Of a stretch of 54,875 nucleotides of DNA, positions 27,519 through 38,300 are shown piece by piece. Under the pieces are notes generated by a model. The model ran no database searches, was not told where the DNA came from, and worked only from the letters and a program-made list of their open reading frames with translations. The DNA comes from an uncultured Prochlorococcus sp. GTDB taxonomy: Bacteria; Cyanobacteriota; Cyanobacteriia; PCC-6307; Cyanobiaceae. Made by a program: the position numbers and the translations under genes. The stretch is taken from positions 1-54,875 of the forward strand of contig CACFBG010000007.1 of NCBI GenBank assembly GCA_902564535.1, given 5' to 3'. The number at the start of each line of letters is the position of its first letter. Position 1 is the first letter of the stretch.

Positions 27519-29357
27519 CTAATATGCTGCTCCTGATCTTCTATGGTGAACAGCTGTTAAATCTGCCTTGTTCAAAACTTTTCCATGATTGATTTCAGCA
27601 TAAATAACCCAGTGATCACCACATTCCATTCTTTTTACAACGGTACATTCAAGCCATGCTAATGCGTCTTTTAAGATAGGTTGATTATTAGGACTTGAAT
27701 TTAAATCCAGTCCTAAAAGTCGATTGCTACCGGGATCAAAAGGTTTTAAAAATGTTTTCATTGGTTCTTTTTCTTTCCCGGCTGCAAGCACATTTAAAGC
27801 GAAATTATCATCAACATGTAAGAGACTTTCGACTGCTCGGTCTTTGGCCACTGCCACACTGAGACCTGGAGGAGTAAAACTAGCTTGACTAACCCAACTG
27901 GCTACCATTGCACCACTTAAGCATTCTAAATCTACTTCTTTTTGAGTAGTTAAAATACATAGTGAGCCAACTATTCTGCCTAAGGCTAAGATCGCTGGAT
28001 CACTACGACTAGTACTTATATCAGTTGTTACGCGTCTTTGGTTTTTGCGATCTTTTTTGATTAATGCTCGGCCAAAACGAGTACCTATTTCTTCTAGAGT
28101 TTTTAACGTAACTCTATCTGGACTGAATTTGATTTTGATTGGATCAAAACCAAAAGAGTAGCCACCGTCTGTTAATTTTTTTTCTAGTAGGTCTAGTGCT
28201 TCTCCACTCCATCCATAACTTCCAAAAACACCAACTGGATTTTTTCTATCACCTTCAGCAATTAATGTGCCTAAGGCTGACACAATTGGAGTTGGCGCAT
28301 GGCCTCCTAAGGTAGGCGATCCAATTAGGTATGCATTGGCCTCTTGTATTGCCTGTGTTAATTCATTTGCTGAACTGAACTCACAATTTAAACTTTCAAC
28401 TTTAACACCTGTTTTACTAATACCATTAGCTAAAGCATCTGCAATGGCTGCAGTATTTCCATAGGCACTTGCAAAAAGAAGAACTACTTTAATTGAGGCG
28501 TTTTGATTGTTCTCACCCCATTGACGGTAGTCATTAAATAAACTCCTCCAACTAATTTCTATTGCTGGACCATGCCCAGGTGCAATTGTATTAATATCTA
28601 ATTCATCTAAACGCTCTATAAGACAATCTATTTGACTAGTTATTGGAGTCATTAAACAATCAAAATAATGACGTCTTTCTTCTTCTGTACTAATTCGATT
28701 AGCTTCGGCCCAGTTTTCTGTGCATATATGTGCTCCAAATATTTTCTCACTCATTAAGAGACCTTGATTTTTTTCGAAAGCCATTAGGCCTCCAGGCCAT
28801 CTTGCAGTAGGTGTTGGAATAAGTTGCAATACAAAATTATTTCCAACTTCTAATATTTCTTCTTTGCGAATTATATGAATAGTTGGCATAGGAAGAGATT
28901 CGTTGCAATTAGCTTGGCTGTTTGTTGAAGGTGCTTGTTGATTCCAAAGTTCTTTTAGTATCTTTTCGCCAGGGCTTGAGCAAATGATTTCAATGTTCGA
29001 TAAATGTTTTAGTAGATTCTTAAGTAAGAGAATTCTATTAGGGTTGATATGTCCAACAATTATTGATAAATTTTGAGTATCTTCAGGCAGATTTTCTTGC
29101 AAACTTGTAATGATAAGATCTGAAAAATTAACTCCTGGAGGATGGATTAAAAAGGCTTTGTTATCTTTTGATATATGTTTAGGTAAGAATAAAAAAGAAT
29201 TGCAGCTACTTCCTTTCTCAAGACCATATTCAATCTCAAATCGTGTTCTTTTTCGACTTAAAAATCTTAAATTTAATAAACCATCTTCGAGCTTGATAAT
29301 TTTTAAATCTCTAGAACTATCCTTTGGTTTTGAAAAACCTTGATTCAAAGTAGTCAT
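27519..29357 (-). CDS. flv1: Flavodiiron protein Flv1-type (degenerate diiron site)
   Basis: Cyanobacterial Flv1/Flv3 heterodimers reduce oxygen to water using electrons from photosystem I (Mehler-like reaction). The 612-aa protein has the class C layout: beta-lactamase-like domain (about 35-275), flavodoxin domain (about 290-430, FASAYGNTAAIADAL) and flavin reductase domain (about 445-612, SWVSQASFTPPGLSVAVAKD). Diiron ligands are replaced: GHINPNRI instead of HxExDH, TARWPGG in place of the second His site, and a Lys in MSEKIFGAH in place of Asp. This marks the Flv1/Flv2 subtype. It overlaps the flv3 stop by one base. Confidence 0.93.
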   Translation of the reverse strand: MTTLNQGFSKPKDSSRDLKIIKLEDGLLNLRFLSRKRTRFEIEYGLEKGSSCNSFLFLPKHISKDNKAFLIHPPGVNFSDLIITSLQENLPEDTQNLSIIVGHINPNRILLLKNLLKHLSNIEIICSSPGEKILKELWNQQAPSTNSQANCNESLPMPTIHIIRKEEILEVGNNFVLQLIPTPTARWPGGLMAFEKNQGLLMSEKIFGAHICTENWAEANRISTEEERRHYFDCLMTPITSQIDCLIERLDELDINTIAPGHGPAIEISWRSLFNDYRQWGENNQNASIKVVLLFASAYGNTAAIADALANGISKTGVKVESLNCEFSSANELTQAIQEANAYLIGSPTLGGHAPTPIVSALGTLIAEGDRKNPVGVFGSYGWSGEALDLLEKKLTDGGYSFGFDPIKIKFSPDRVTLKTLEEIGTRFGRALIKKDRKNQRRVTTDISTSRSDPAILALGRIVGSLCILTTQKEVDLECLSGAMVASWVSQASFTPPGLSVAVAKDRAVESLLHVDDNFALNVLAAGKEKEPMKTFLKPFDPGSNRLLGLDLNSSPNNQPILKDALAWLECTVVKRMECGDHWVIYAEINHGKVLNKADLTAVHHRRSGAAY

Positions 29358-31132
29358 TAGTAATTACTTCCTACTCTGCGATAATGAACAGCTGTTTTTG
29401 CTTCTGAATCAGCAATATTTCCTTTCTTTACTAAGGCATAAATAATCCAGTGATCACTTGTTTCCAATCGCTGTTTCACTTCACAGTCTAGAAAAGCTAA
29501 AGCATCAGTTAAGACTGGCCCACCTTTTGCGACATCTTCTATTAATCCAACCCCTTTAAATCTATCTGCTCCTGGAGGAAAACGCTTGAGAAATTGTCTG
29601 ATTAGATGTTGGTAATTATGTTCTTTTAAAATATTGATTACAAAGTAATTTCCGACTTGCATAAAGGACTCGATAGCTCTGTCTTTTGCTACAGCTACAG
29701 TTAGACCTGGAGGTGTAAAGCTAGCCTGACTAACCCAGCTTGCAACCATTGCTCCTTTGCGAAGGGTGCCATCTTCATGTTGACTAGCTGTTACTACATA
29801 TAGTCCACCACTTAATGTTCCTAATGCTTTATCCAGATCACTATCAATACTTTTAATTGCTTTTAAGTTTTTCTTTCTATTTAGGATTTGTCCAAGGTCT
29901 GTGCCGGCTTCTTCGAATTGTTGATAAGTAGCACTATCAGGAATTTGCTTCACTCGTAAAGGTGCAAAAGCTTCTTTTTGACCAAGCTCTCTTAGTTGAC
30001 TGGCTACAGAATCAATTGGTTCATCATTCCCTCCATAACCGTCATAGACAGCTACCCATTGTTTTTGTTTTAGTGCAGCAATCATTGTCCCAATAGAACC
30101 TTTCAACTCAGCTTCAGGCTCATTGGGCCATGTTGGCACTACGACTGCTTGCGCTTCTGAAATTAGTGCAGTTAATTCTTGAGGATCAGAAGCTCGTAAA
30201 TCTATTAATTGAACTTGTGTATTTGCTTTTTTAACTCCATGAGCAATCGATTGACTCAGTTGATCACAAAATCCGTATTGGCTTAGATAGCAAACAGCAG
30301 CATAATTTTCACCTTTATTTATTTGACTACTCCATTCACGATAATTGTTAATCCATAGATTTAAATGTTCTTTTAATAGTGGCCCATGACCAACTGCAAT
30401 TATTTTAATTATTTCTAATGCGTCTATTTTTTTCAATGCTTGGATAACGCTTCTTGAGTTTGGACTCATTAAACAATCATAATAAAATCTAAAATCAGGA
30501 GATATTATTTTTGGATCTCTATCAAACAGCTCCTCAGAGCAATAGTGAAGGCCAAATGCATCACATGTATAAAGTACTTGCGTTCCATGGTCAAAAGAAA
30601 ATATGGTATCTGGCCAATGAAGATTAGGTGCACTGATGAATTCAAATCTGTGGTGAATTTGACTGGTTGAGTTAATGCCTAAATCCAGTTCATCACCAGT
30701 TTTTACTGCTTTACTTTTAAAAGGACGATGGACTTGATTTTCAAGGAATTGAATAGCAATTTTTGATCCTACAATTTCAATATTGGGATTTAAATCAATT
30801 AAGCTATCAATTAATCCAGAATGATCAGGTTCAGTATGACTAACTATTAAATAATCTATTTCATCTGGGTTTATTAATTCTATAAGCTTATCAAACCAAG
30901 TACCTTTAAATTTTTTGTGACTTGTATCTACTAGTGCTGTTTTTGAACCTTTGATAATAAAGCTATTATATGTAGTTCCATTTCTTAGTCCGAATTCAAT
31001 ATCAAATCTACTTCTATCCCAATCAAGGGATCTGATTGTAAAAGTATCTTCTGCAATAGATTTTAATTGCAGTGAAAGCCTGTTTTCTTGGATGATATTT
31101 GGCTCAGTGGTTTTTAATTGAGGAGCTTCCAT
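29357..31132 (-). CDS. flv3: Flavodiiron protein Flv3-type (canonical diiron site)
   Basis: This 591-aa partner of Flv1 keeps the iron ligands: HTEPDHSG (HxExDH), NLHWPD, TCDAFGLHY and AVGHGPLL. The flavodoxin domain (about 285-420, CYLSQYGFCDQLSQ) and the C-terminal flavin reductase domain (about 435-591) follow. It is first in the flv3-flv1-FMN reductase series. The 113-nt upstream spacer before the dctM end probably holds its promoter. Expression is usually linked to high light or low CO2, but nothing in the sequence confirms that here. Confidence 0.94.
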   Translation of the reverse strand: MEAPQLKTTEPNIIQENRLSLQLKSIAEDTFTIRSLDWDRSRFDIEFGLRNGTTYNSFIIKGSKTALVDTSHKKFKGTWFDKLIELINPDEIDYLIVSHTEPDHSGLIDSLIDLNPNIEIVGSKIAIQFLENQVHRPFKSKAVKTGDELDLGINSTSQIHHRFEFISAPNLHWPDTIFSFDHGTQVLYTCDAFGLHYCSEELFDRDPKIISPDFRFYYDCLMSPNSRSVIQALKKIDALEIIKIIAVGHGPLLKEHLNLWINNYREWSSQINKGENYAAVCYLSQYGFCDQLSQSIAHGVKKANTQVQLIDLRASDPQELTALISEAQAVVVPTWPNEPEAELKGSIGTMIAALKQKQWVAVYDGYGGNDEPIDSVASQLRELGQKEAFAPLRVKQIPDSATYQQFEEAGTDLGQILNRKKNLKAIKSIDSDLDKALGTLSGGLYVVTASQHEDGTLRKGAMVASWVSQASFTPPGLTVAVAKDRAIESFMQVGNYFVINILKEHNYQHLIRQFLKRFPPGADRFKGVGLIEDVAKGGPVLTDALAFLDCEVKQRLETSDHWIIYALVKKGNIADSEAKTAVHYRRVGSNY

Positions 31133-31245
31133 GGTTTTGTTGAATCAAAGCGGGTCCTTTTAGGGGCTGAGAATCGTGACTGGAATTTAATAAGGATAAA
31201 TACCTACTGTTTATTTATAGCAGGTGAAGGGTCGTTTTACCCTTT

Positions 31246-32616
31246 TTAAGTCCAAGATAGGCTTGGAAGCCAGTTTACAAGGGAGGGCAAGATAATGATG
31301 ATTAGTAAAACAAGCATTTGTAAACCTACAAAAGGCAATGCTCCTGAATAAATTTCACGGGTAGATATTGATCGCGGGGCGACTCCTCTTAAGTAAAACA
31401 AGGCGAATCCAAATGGAGGAGTTAAGAATGAAGTTTGTAAATTGGCTCCTATTACAACACCCAGCCACAGTAAAGAGTCGTCTCCTAGCAATTCCCTGGC
31501 TGACGGCAGAAGTAATGGAACTGCAATAAAAGCGATTTCAAAGAAATCTATAAAAAATCCCAAGAAAAAAATCATTAACATACTAAATACCATGAAACCA
31601 ATTTTTCCTCCAGGAAGATTCAACAACAGGTTGGCAATGATGTCGTCCCCTCCGATACCTCTAAATACCAAACTAAATGCTGTTGAACCAACCAAAATTG
31701 CCATAACCATGGATGTAGTTCGCAGAGTCTCGTCGCACACTTTGGATAAAGCTTTTCTACTGAAGCCACCATTTATTTTGGCTAAAATCATTGCACCGAT
31801 TGCTCCAAGAGTCCCTGCTTCTGTAGGAGTCGCAATACCAAAAAAAATACTTCCTAGAACTACTAAGATCAGTCCTAGAGGAGGAACCATAACAGTTCCT
31901 AGATTTATTACTTGTCTCAGTGTTAGAGGTATTGTTTGTTTCTCTGGTGCAAGTTCTGGCTTGATAGCACTAATCACAATGACATAAATAGCAAAGACAC
32001 TCGCCATTAAGATGCCTGGAATTAATGAGCCAAGAAATAAATCCCCTACCGAAACTCCAAGCTGGTCTCCTAGTACCACTAAAACTATGCTTGGCGGAAT
32101 GATTTGCCCTAGTGTCCCGGAAGCAGCAATTACTCCAGTTGCGAGTGATCGGTTATAGCCTGCTTTTAGCATTGCAGGGAGAGAAATTAATCCCATAGTC
32201 GTCACTGTCGCTGCTACAACACCAGTTGTTGCTGCAAGTAAGGAACCTACTAATACCACTGCGAGAGCCAGACCTCCCTTGATCCTTCCCAAGAGTTCGC
32301 CCATGCCTATCAGTAGTCGTTCGGCCATCCCAGATATTTCAAGCATTGCTCCCATAAAAACAAATGCTGGTATTGCTAGTAACGTGAAATTCGACATAAT
32401 CCCCATAATTCTTGGTGGTAGAGCCGTAATGAATATTGGGTCGATCTCACCAAAAGCAATACCTAACAACGAAAATATTACGGCTACACCCCCGAGGCAG
32501 AATGCAACTGGGTAACCACTTAATAGAACAATTACAAGGGCAAGAAACATTCCTGGCCCTAGAATTGCTGAGGGATCTAGACTAATCACATAGCCTAAGA
32601 ACTCTATCCCTATCAA
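31246..32616 (-). CDS. dctM: TRAP transporter large permease (DctM)
   Basis: The 456-aa protein is very hydrophobic with about twelve membrane spans and the family features SGYPVAFCLGGVAV, AIPAFVFMGAMLE, and SGTLGQIIPPSIVLVVLGD. It forms the ion-coupled channel of a TRAP transporter. The start is TTG, overlapping the dctQ stop by four bases (TTGA), so translation is coupled. All three TRAP components are present in the order dctP-dctQ-dctM. Confidence 0.95.
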   Translation of the reverse strand: MIGIEFLGYVISLDPSAILGPGMFLALVIVLLSGYPVAFCLGGVAVIFSLLGIAFGEIDPIFITALPPRIMGIMSNFTLLAIPAFVFMGAMLEISGMAERLLIGMGELLGRIKGGLALAVVLVGSLLAATTGVVAATVTTMGLISLPAMLKAGYNRSLATGVIAASGTLGQIIPPSIVLVVLGDQLGVSVGDLFLGSLIPGILMASVFAIYVIVISAIKPELAPEKQTIPLTLRQVINLGTVMVPPLGLILVVLGSIFFGIATPTEAGTLGAIGAMILAKINGGFSRKALSKVCDETLRTTSMVMAILVGSTAFSLVFRGIGGDDIIANLLLNLPGGKIGFMVFSMLMIFFLGFFIDFFEIAFIAVPLLLPSARELLGDDSLLWLGVVIGANLQTSFLTPPFGFALFYLRGVAPRSISTREIYSGALPFVGLQMLVLLIIIILPSLVNWLPSLSWT

Positions 32617-33191
32617 GATTCTGTCTCCTGTGACGACTCTTTTGTTGACATATTTAATGAATTAATAGTTTTTAGCTTGGAACACTCTTTAATGCTTTCA
32701 GATATCCCTTGAAGAGTTAATAATAAAAATCCTATTGGTATTAGTGTTTTAATTAAATACCTTGGAAGTCCATCTGGATCTGGAGAAAGTTCATTTATAC
32801 TCCAAGATTGAATAGTGGGATAAATAGAAATAATAAGGACACCTATTGTAAATGGTAGCAACAAGAGAATAGTTCCAAATATTTCAATTTGGATTGCTCT
32901 TTTACGTTTCCAGTATCCTTGTAAGATATCCACTCTTACATGACCTTTTTGTTGTAATGTCCAACTCAAACCTAATAAAAAAATTAAACTAAATAGATAC
33001 CATTGCGCTTCTATAAGACGATTTGAACTTAAGTTATATCCAATTGCAACTCCTAAATATCTACCTATTACATTCCAGGCTCCAATTCCAATCATTAGGA
33101 GTACTGACCATCTGATAATAATTGCTATTATTCTATTTAAATTATCAATATAATTTGCAATTAATGTCAATCGCTGTATTTTTTTAGCCAT
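32613..33191 (-). CDS. dctQ: TRAP transporter small permease (DctQ)
   Basis: A 192-aa membrane protein with four predicted spans, including RWSVLLMIGIGAWNVIGRYL and the conserved EAQWYLFSLIFLLGLSWTLQ followed by GHVRVDIL, the DctQ signature. It bridges the binding protein and DctM. It starts 2 nt after the dctP stop. Confidence 0.92.
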   Translation of the reverse strand: MAKKIQRLTLIANYIDNLNRIIAIIIRWSVLLMIGIGAWNVIGRYLGVAIGYNLSSNRLIEAQWYLFSLIFLLGLSWTLQQKGHVRVDILQGYWKRKRAIQIEIFGTILLLLPFTIGVLIISIYPTIQSWSINELSPDPDGLPRYLIKTLIPIGFLLLTLQGISESIKECSKLKTINSLNMSTKESSQETES

Positions 33192-33193
33192 AT

Positions 33194-34300
33194 CTATTTA
33201 TGTGTAAAATCTAAAAATGAGTATTCATTGATTTTGTTCCATGAGGATACTTCTTCTTTGAACTTTTTCCATTGATTATATATAGTCCGGAATTCAATAT
33301 TATTTGTGGATAGATCAGAATATAGTTGTTCTGAAGCTTCCTTTGCAGCTTGAAGGATTGCTTCTTCATAAGGCACTAGCTCAGTACCTCCTTTGATAAG
33401 ACGTTGTAATGCACCACTATTTAATTTTTCATATCTGCTTAGCATTGTTAGGTTCGCTTCAAAACATGCTGTATTGAAAATAGCTTTATATTCATTTGGG
33501 AGTCGATCCCAAGCTTTTCGATTTACAAGTGCATTAAGTGTTGGTCCAGGTTCCCACCAGCCAGGGTAATAGTAAAAACGGGCTGCTTTGTTAAATCCAA
33601 GTTTTGCATCATCATATGGCCCTGTCCATTCGGCCGCATCAATGGCACCCCTGTCTAGTGCTAAATAGACTTCTCCCCCTGGTAAAACTTGAACATTAAC
33701 TCCTAATTGAGACATAACCTCACCTCCCAAGCCGGGAATTCTCATTTTTAGTCCTTGAAGAGATTTGAGGCCATTTAATTTTTGTTTGAACCACCCTCCC
33801 ATTTGCGCCCCTGTATTGCCTGCTGGAAAACTAATAACTCCAAAATCGGCAAAAAGTTGATTTAATGATTCATTACCTCCTCCTTCATAAAGCCAAGCAT
33901 TTTGTTGTTGTGCAGTTAGCCCAAATGGCACTGAAGTCCCAAAAGCAAAACAAGGGTTTTTTCCTTTGTAGTAGTAACTAGCAGTATGTCCGCATTCAAC
34001 TGATCCAGCTTGGACTGCGTCTAACACTTCTAAGCCAGGAACTATTTCTCCACCTGCATAAGATTTAATTTGAAAGTTACCTCCACTGAGTTTATCTACA
34101 CTTGCACAAATTGTTTCTGCACCTCCATAAATGGTATCCAATGAATATGGCCAACTTGTAGCCATACGCCATTTTATTTTTGGAAGAGCTAAGGAATTTG
34201 CATTTGTTTTTCGTTCGATTTTACAAGAACTAACTAAACTTGTTCCAAGTGCTGCTCCCAATGCCGCAGCACCAACATTAAGGACCTTTCTCCTATGCAT
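33194..34300 (-). CDS. dctP: TRAP transporter substrate-binding protein (DctP/TakP-like)
   Basis: The 368-aa binding protein carries a twin-arginine leader (MHRRKVLNVGAAALGAALG) with a possible lipobox Cys in SLVSSC, so it may be a Tat-exported lipoprotein. The mature region begins KIKWRMATSWPYSLDTIYGG; WRMATSWP resembles the 2-oxoacid-binding TakP subgroup rather than C4-dicarboxylate DctP. The conserved specificity segment LKGLKMRIPGLGGEV-like (LQGLKMRIPG) and DAAEWTGPYDD are present. Likely substrates are keto- or hydroxy-acids, by family only. This suggests uptake of organic acids by a phototroph. Confidence 0.9.
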   Translation of the reverse strand: MHRRKVLNVGAAALGAALGTSLVSSCKIERKTNANSLALPKIKWRMATSWPYSLDTIYGGAETICASVDKLSGGNFQIKSYAGGEIVPGLEVLDAVQAGSVECGHTASYYYKGKNPCFAFGTSVPFGLTAQQQNAWLYEGGGNESLNQLFADFGVISFPAGNTGAQMGGWFKQKLNGLKSLQGLKMRIPGLGGEVMSQLGVNVQVLPGGEVYLALDRGAIDAAEWTGPYDDAKLGFNKAARFYYYPGWWEPGPTLNALVNRKAWDRLPNEYKAIFNTACFEANLTMLSRYEKLNSGALQRLIKGGTELVPYEEAILQAAKEASEQLYSDLSTNNIEFRTIYNQWKKFKEEVSSWNKINEYSFLDFTHK

Positions 34301-34411
34301 TTTTTTACTGAATCTTATGGGTAATCTTTAGTTCTAGGCGAAGTTTCTTACTATAGAAATTATGTGTACAAAATGTTATTTTCTTTTTTTGCATTATGAA
34401 TGCATGCGATT

Positions 34412-35308
34412 TTAGTCTTCTTTAGACATTGCTTGCAAAATAGATTTCTGACTTATGATTTTTCCTTGTTCTAGAAGGTGAGCTATAAACTTTTGTTTTG
34501 CATTAGGAAATTTAGGGTCTTCAGCTAAAGGAAGATCTCCAGCTGATTCTAATCCTGTGTCTTCTCCTAGGCATGGAGTAATTACAACAAGATCAGCGTT
34601 AAGGTTCTTATCATATTTCCACCATAAACTAGGGTCTAATATTGCTGGATGCGGTGGATAGTCTTTATTGTTATTTTTTTCTGAAATATCTTGTTTCTGT
34701 GCATTAATCAGGTTTGTTAATGCTTGACTTCTCTTCTCTGCTAAATCTGTTAATAATGTGTTTCTTGTCCGCCCTCTGAGTTGAAATAATACAAAAGGAT
34801 CTTCACTAAATCTATCTCCCATTAAATAATATATAGCACTTATATGTTTACATGGATTTGCCTTGTCAGGGCAACTACATTCACTTCTTATTTCTTGAAG
34901 TTTGAAAGGAAAGAGACGTTTACCACTTGCAGCAAATGCGCGCTCTATATCTGACGGCATAATGCCAGCTAAGAGTTGTGCTGACCATTTTGCTTTTTCA
35001 ATTAAAGCTTCAATTACATATTGCCAATCTTCATCATTAAGTACATCAAGCCAGAGCTTTACTTTGTATGGATCCTCTCCTGTACCTTGAACCCTTGCAT
35101 GAACTCTACGACCTTCAAATCTAATAGAAGTTACATTTCCATCTCTTGCATATGTCCATGCTCTTTCTAAGCGTTTTTTGAAACGGTATGAGTTAATAAG
35201 CTCCATCCATTGCTCAACCCACCAGGGTTGGTCACTAAGCCCTTCATTACTTATTGCTGTTGTAATTTCATTTTGGTTTGAGTCACTCTGAAATGTTGAG
35301 TTATTCAT
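34412..35308 (-). CDS. SWIM zinc-finger protein
   Basis: A 298-aa soluble protein with a SWIM-type zinc finger (CxC then CxH) in ECSCPDKANPCKH near residue 150. SWIM fingers are found beside SNF2 ATPases and bind DNA or partner proteins. The 4-nt overlap with the SNF2 gene upstream (ATGA) indicates coupled translation and a common complex. The N-terminus WWVEQWMELINSYRFKKRLE is also typical of these SNF2-associated proteins. Confidence 0.88.
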   Translation of the reverse strand: MNNSTFQSDSNQNEITTAISNEGLSDQPWWVEQWMELINSYRFKKRLERAWTYARDGNVTSIRFEGRRVHARVQGTGEDPYKVKLWLDVLNDEDWQYVIEALIEKAKWSAQLLAGIMPSDIERAFAASGKRLFPFKLQEIRSECSCPDKANPCKHISAIYYLMGDRFSEDPFVLFQLRGRTRNTLLTDLAEKRSQALTNLINAQKQDISEKNNNKDYPPHPAILDPSLWWKYDKNLNADLVVITPCLGEDTGLESAGDLPLAEDPKFPNAKQKFIAHLLEQGKIISQKSILQAMSKED

Positions 35309-38300
35309 AATTCATTATCCTCAAGACTGACTAGTTCCCGCAATTGATTTACATCAAGATTGGAAAGCCAATTCTCACCTGATCCAATAACTTCCTCTGT
35401 TAATTTAGATTTTTTTGCAATCATTTGATCAATTTTTTCTTCTACTGAATTACTTGTAATAAATTTATGAACCATAACTCTATTTTCTTGACCAATTCTA
35501 TAGGCTCTATCAGTAGCTTGATTTTCAACTGCTGGATTCCACCATCTATCTATATGAAAAACATGATTCGCTCTAGTAAGATTTAATCCTACACCTCCTG
35601 CTTTTAATGATAATAAAAATAATTGTGGTCCTCTAGGGTCATCTTGGAATCTATCAATCATTGCTTGTCTTTCTTGTTTTTTACTACCTCCATGAAGAAA
35701 TAAGACCTCAATTTTCCATTTTTCTTGTAAATATGATTGTAGTAAATTACCCCATTCTTTGAATTGTGTGAATAACAGGGCTCTATCACCGGCGTCAATA
35801 ACTTCTTCTAAAATCTCATCAAGTCTTTGTAATTTTCTTGATCTATTAATAAACTCTGTGTCAATATTTGTTTCTTTTAAGAAAAGGGAGGGATGATTAC
35901 ATATTTGTTTTAGTTTGGTTAGCAGTCCTAGAATCTTTCCATGATGCTGAGCATTAGTACCCGTTGACATCCTATCTAATGTTTCGCTCACTATTTTTTT
36001 GTATAATTCTTTTTGCTCTTTAGTTAAATCAACCCACTCACTAAGTTCTATTTTTTCTGGTAAATCAGAAATAATTGCTTTATCTGTCTTTAACCTTCGA
36101 AGTATAAATGGACTAACTCTAGCTTTTAGATCTTTTAGTGAAGACATATCTCCATAACGTTCTATAGGTAACCGGTATCGCTGGTGAAAGAAATCTTCTT
36201 CCCCTAATACTCTAGGATTTAGAAAATCCATTAATGCCCATAACTCACTTACTCGATTTTCTACCGGAGTACCTGTCATTGCTATTTTAAATTTCTTAGT
36301 TTTGTCTACTTTGGCTATTGCTCTAGTTGCCTGACTTTGCTTTGCATTTGGGTTTTTTATTGCTTGCGCTTCATCTATGACAATCCCTTGCCAATTTATT
36401 GTTTTTAGCAGATCAACATCTCGTTGTATATGACCATAACTTGTTAATACGAGGTCGATATTTTTTAAGACTTTATTCAGCTCAGCTGGAGTAGACGATC
36501 TTTTCGGACCATAATGCTCAAGGACTTGAAGATCTGGAGTGAAAGCCAAAGCTTCTCTTTTCCAGTTTGTTAATACAGAAGTTGGAGCAATTAGAAGAGT
36601 GGGTCCTTTTAACTCTTGTTCACTTTTAAGATGTTGTAGGAAGGCAAGTAGCTGTATGGTTTTTCCTAAGCCCATGTCATCTGCTAGACACGCACCTTGA
36701 TTAAAACGATGTAAAAAAGCTAACCAACCAAGTCCACGTTCTTGATATGGTCTGAGTTGACCAATAAATTTTTCTGGGGTAGCTAAAGGCTCAGGTGCTT
36801 TTTTCTGATGATATTGTTCTAAAACTCCTTGCAACATTGGACCTGGCTCAAATTGATGCACCGGCAAACGCATCAGTGTGTCATCTTCAGCGGCAGTAAG
36901 TCTTAAGGCATCATCGAGATTTAATTTAATTTGAGCAGAAGAGAATTTTTCCGCATTCTTCAGATCATTTGGTCGTAATTGGAGCCAGGCTCCTTTGTGA
37001 AGAATTAAAGGATTTTTTTTTGCTGCAAGATTCTCCAATTCACGTAAATTTAATGTAATTCCTCCAATCATGAATTCCCAGCTCCAATTAAGCTTTTGTC
37101 CAAGAGTTAATTCTCTAGAGTTGGTAGATATTTCTGCTTGAATTGCTAGCCCAAGTCGACTTGCTAATCCTCCAGAAAGGCTTGGGGGTAGTTCAACGCC
37201 AACCCCAATATCACGAAGCTCTTTTGCAGCTGTTCTTACTAAAATAAATGCCTCTGCGGGTGTGAGTTGCATTGACTCTGGGATTGGATTTTCAAGTCCA
37301 CGTTCAAGAGCAGGAAAAACCGTTAATGCTCGTCCCATTCCTTCTAGTAGCACTTCTCCTGGATTTTCTACACTTACTTCTCCAATTTGTAAAAGTTCTG
37401 AGCCGGCAGCCCACGCTGTTGCAGCAGGGACTCTAAGAGTAGGGTCTGCTTCAGCTTGTAAGCTAAATTGCAAAGTCCATAATTCATCTCCTTTTACAGG
37501 AGTCACTAATTCCAAACAAGCTCTTGCTGCCGCAACATTTCCAGCAATTCCTTCTTTCCAATGCAAGCTAGCTTTGGAGAGTCGCTTCACTTCTTCATCA
37601 GGTAAAGAAATGATCCCAGTTTCTGAGCCAAGTGCTTCTTGCCAAGCTTGTAAAAGAGGGTCTAATCCTGACGTTTCTTTAGTAAAGCTTTTCCTGAGTT
37701 GAGCATCTATCAGTTCTGAGAGTAAATTTGCAACTCTTAGTCTTCCACTACGAGGCCTGCATGAAGCGACTGGATTTGCTTCACGCATTGCTTCCAGTCT
37801 TAAACGAGTTGTTAGATGATTGTTGTTTATTGCTCCTTCTTTCCATGGAAGTGCGCAAGTGGCAACTAACGGAAGACTTCCAGCTAACTCTTCTAAACGC
37901 CGTCTATCATCTTCTCGATTTAGTAGAGGTACCCAACGAGCACGATGTGGATAAAATTCTCCTCTACTCAACTCCACTTGAGGAAGCCATCTTCCTTTGG
38001 CAATCAGGCTTAATGCCCAGCGTTGTAAATGACTCCACCAACGTAGTTCTTCCCCTAAATAATTATGCTTCCCTGATAGAGGGAGTTTTGAGATCCATTC
38101 TGTTGCATTAGATGGAGAGATTGCCAATCCTTTAACTTGCCAAGGCCACCATTCAGGAGATTTAGGAATAGCCTCTCCAGCTTGTAAAGGAAAGCCAATC
38201 CATTCTGGGTCATTATTTTTTTCTATTTCTGGATTTGATGTCTTATTTCTTTGAATTTTTTGATTGATACTTCTACTAGGAAGAGTGAGGCATGCACTTG

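Noticed and set aside
31442-31987. 181-codon open frame opposite dctM
   Set aside because: It is antisense to a well-supported membrane protein and its Pro/Ile/Lys-rich composition mirrors that gene.
37262-37702. 146-codon open frame opposite the SNF2 gene
   Set aside because: Ser/Cys-rich shadow with no motif, fully inside a conserved coding region.
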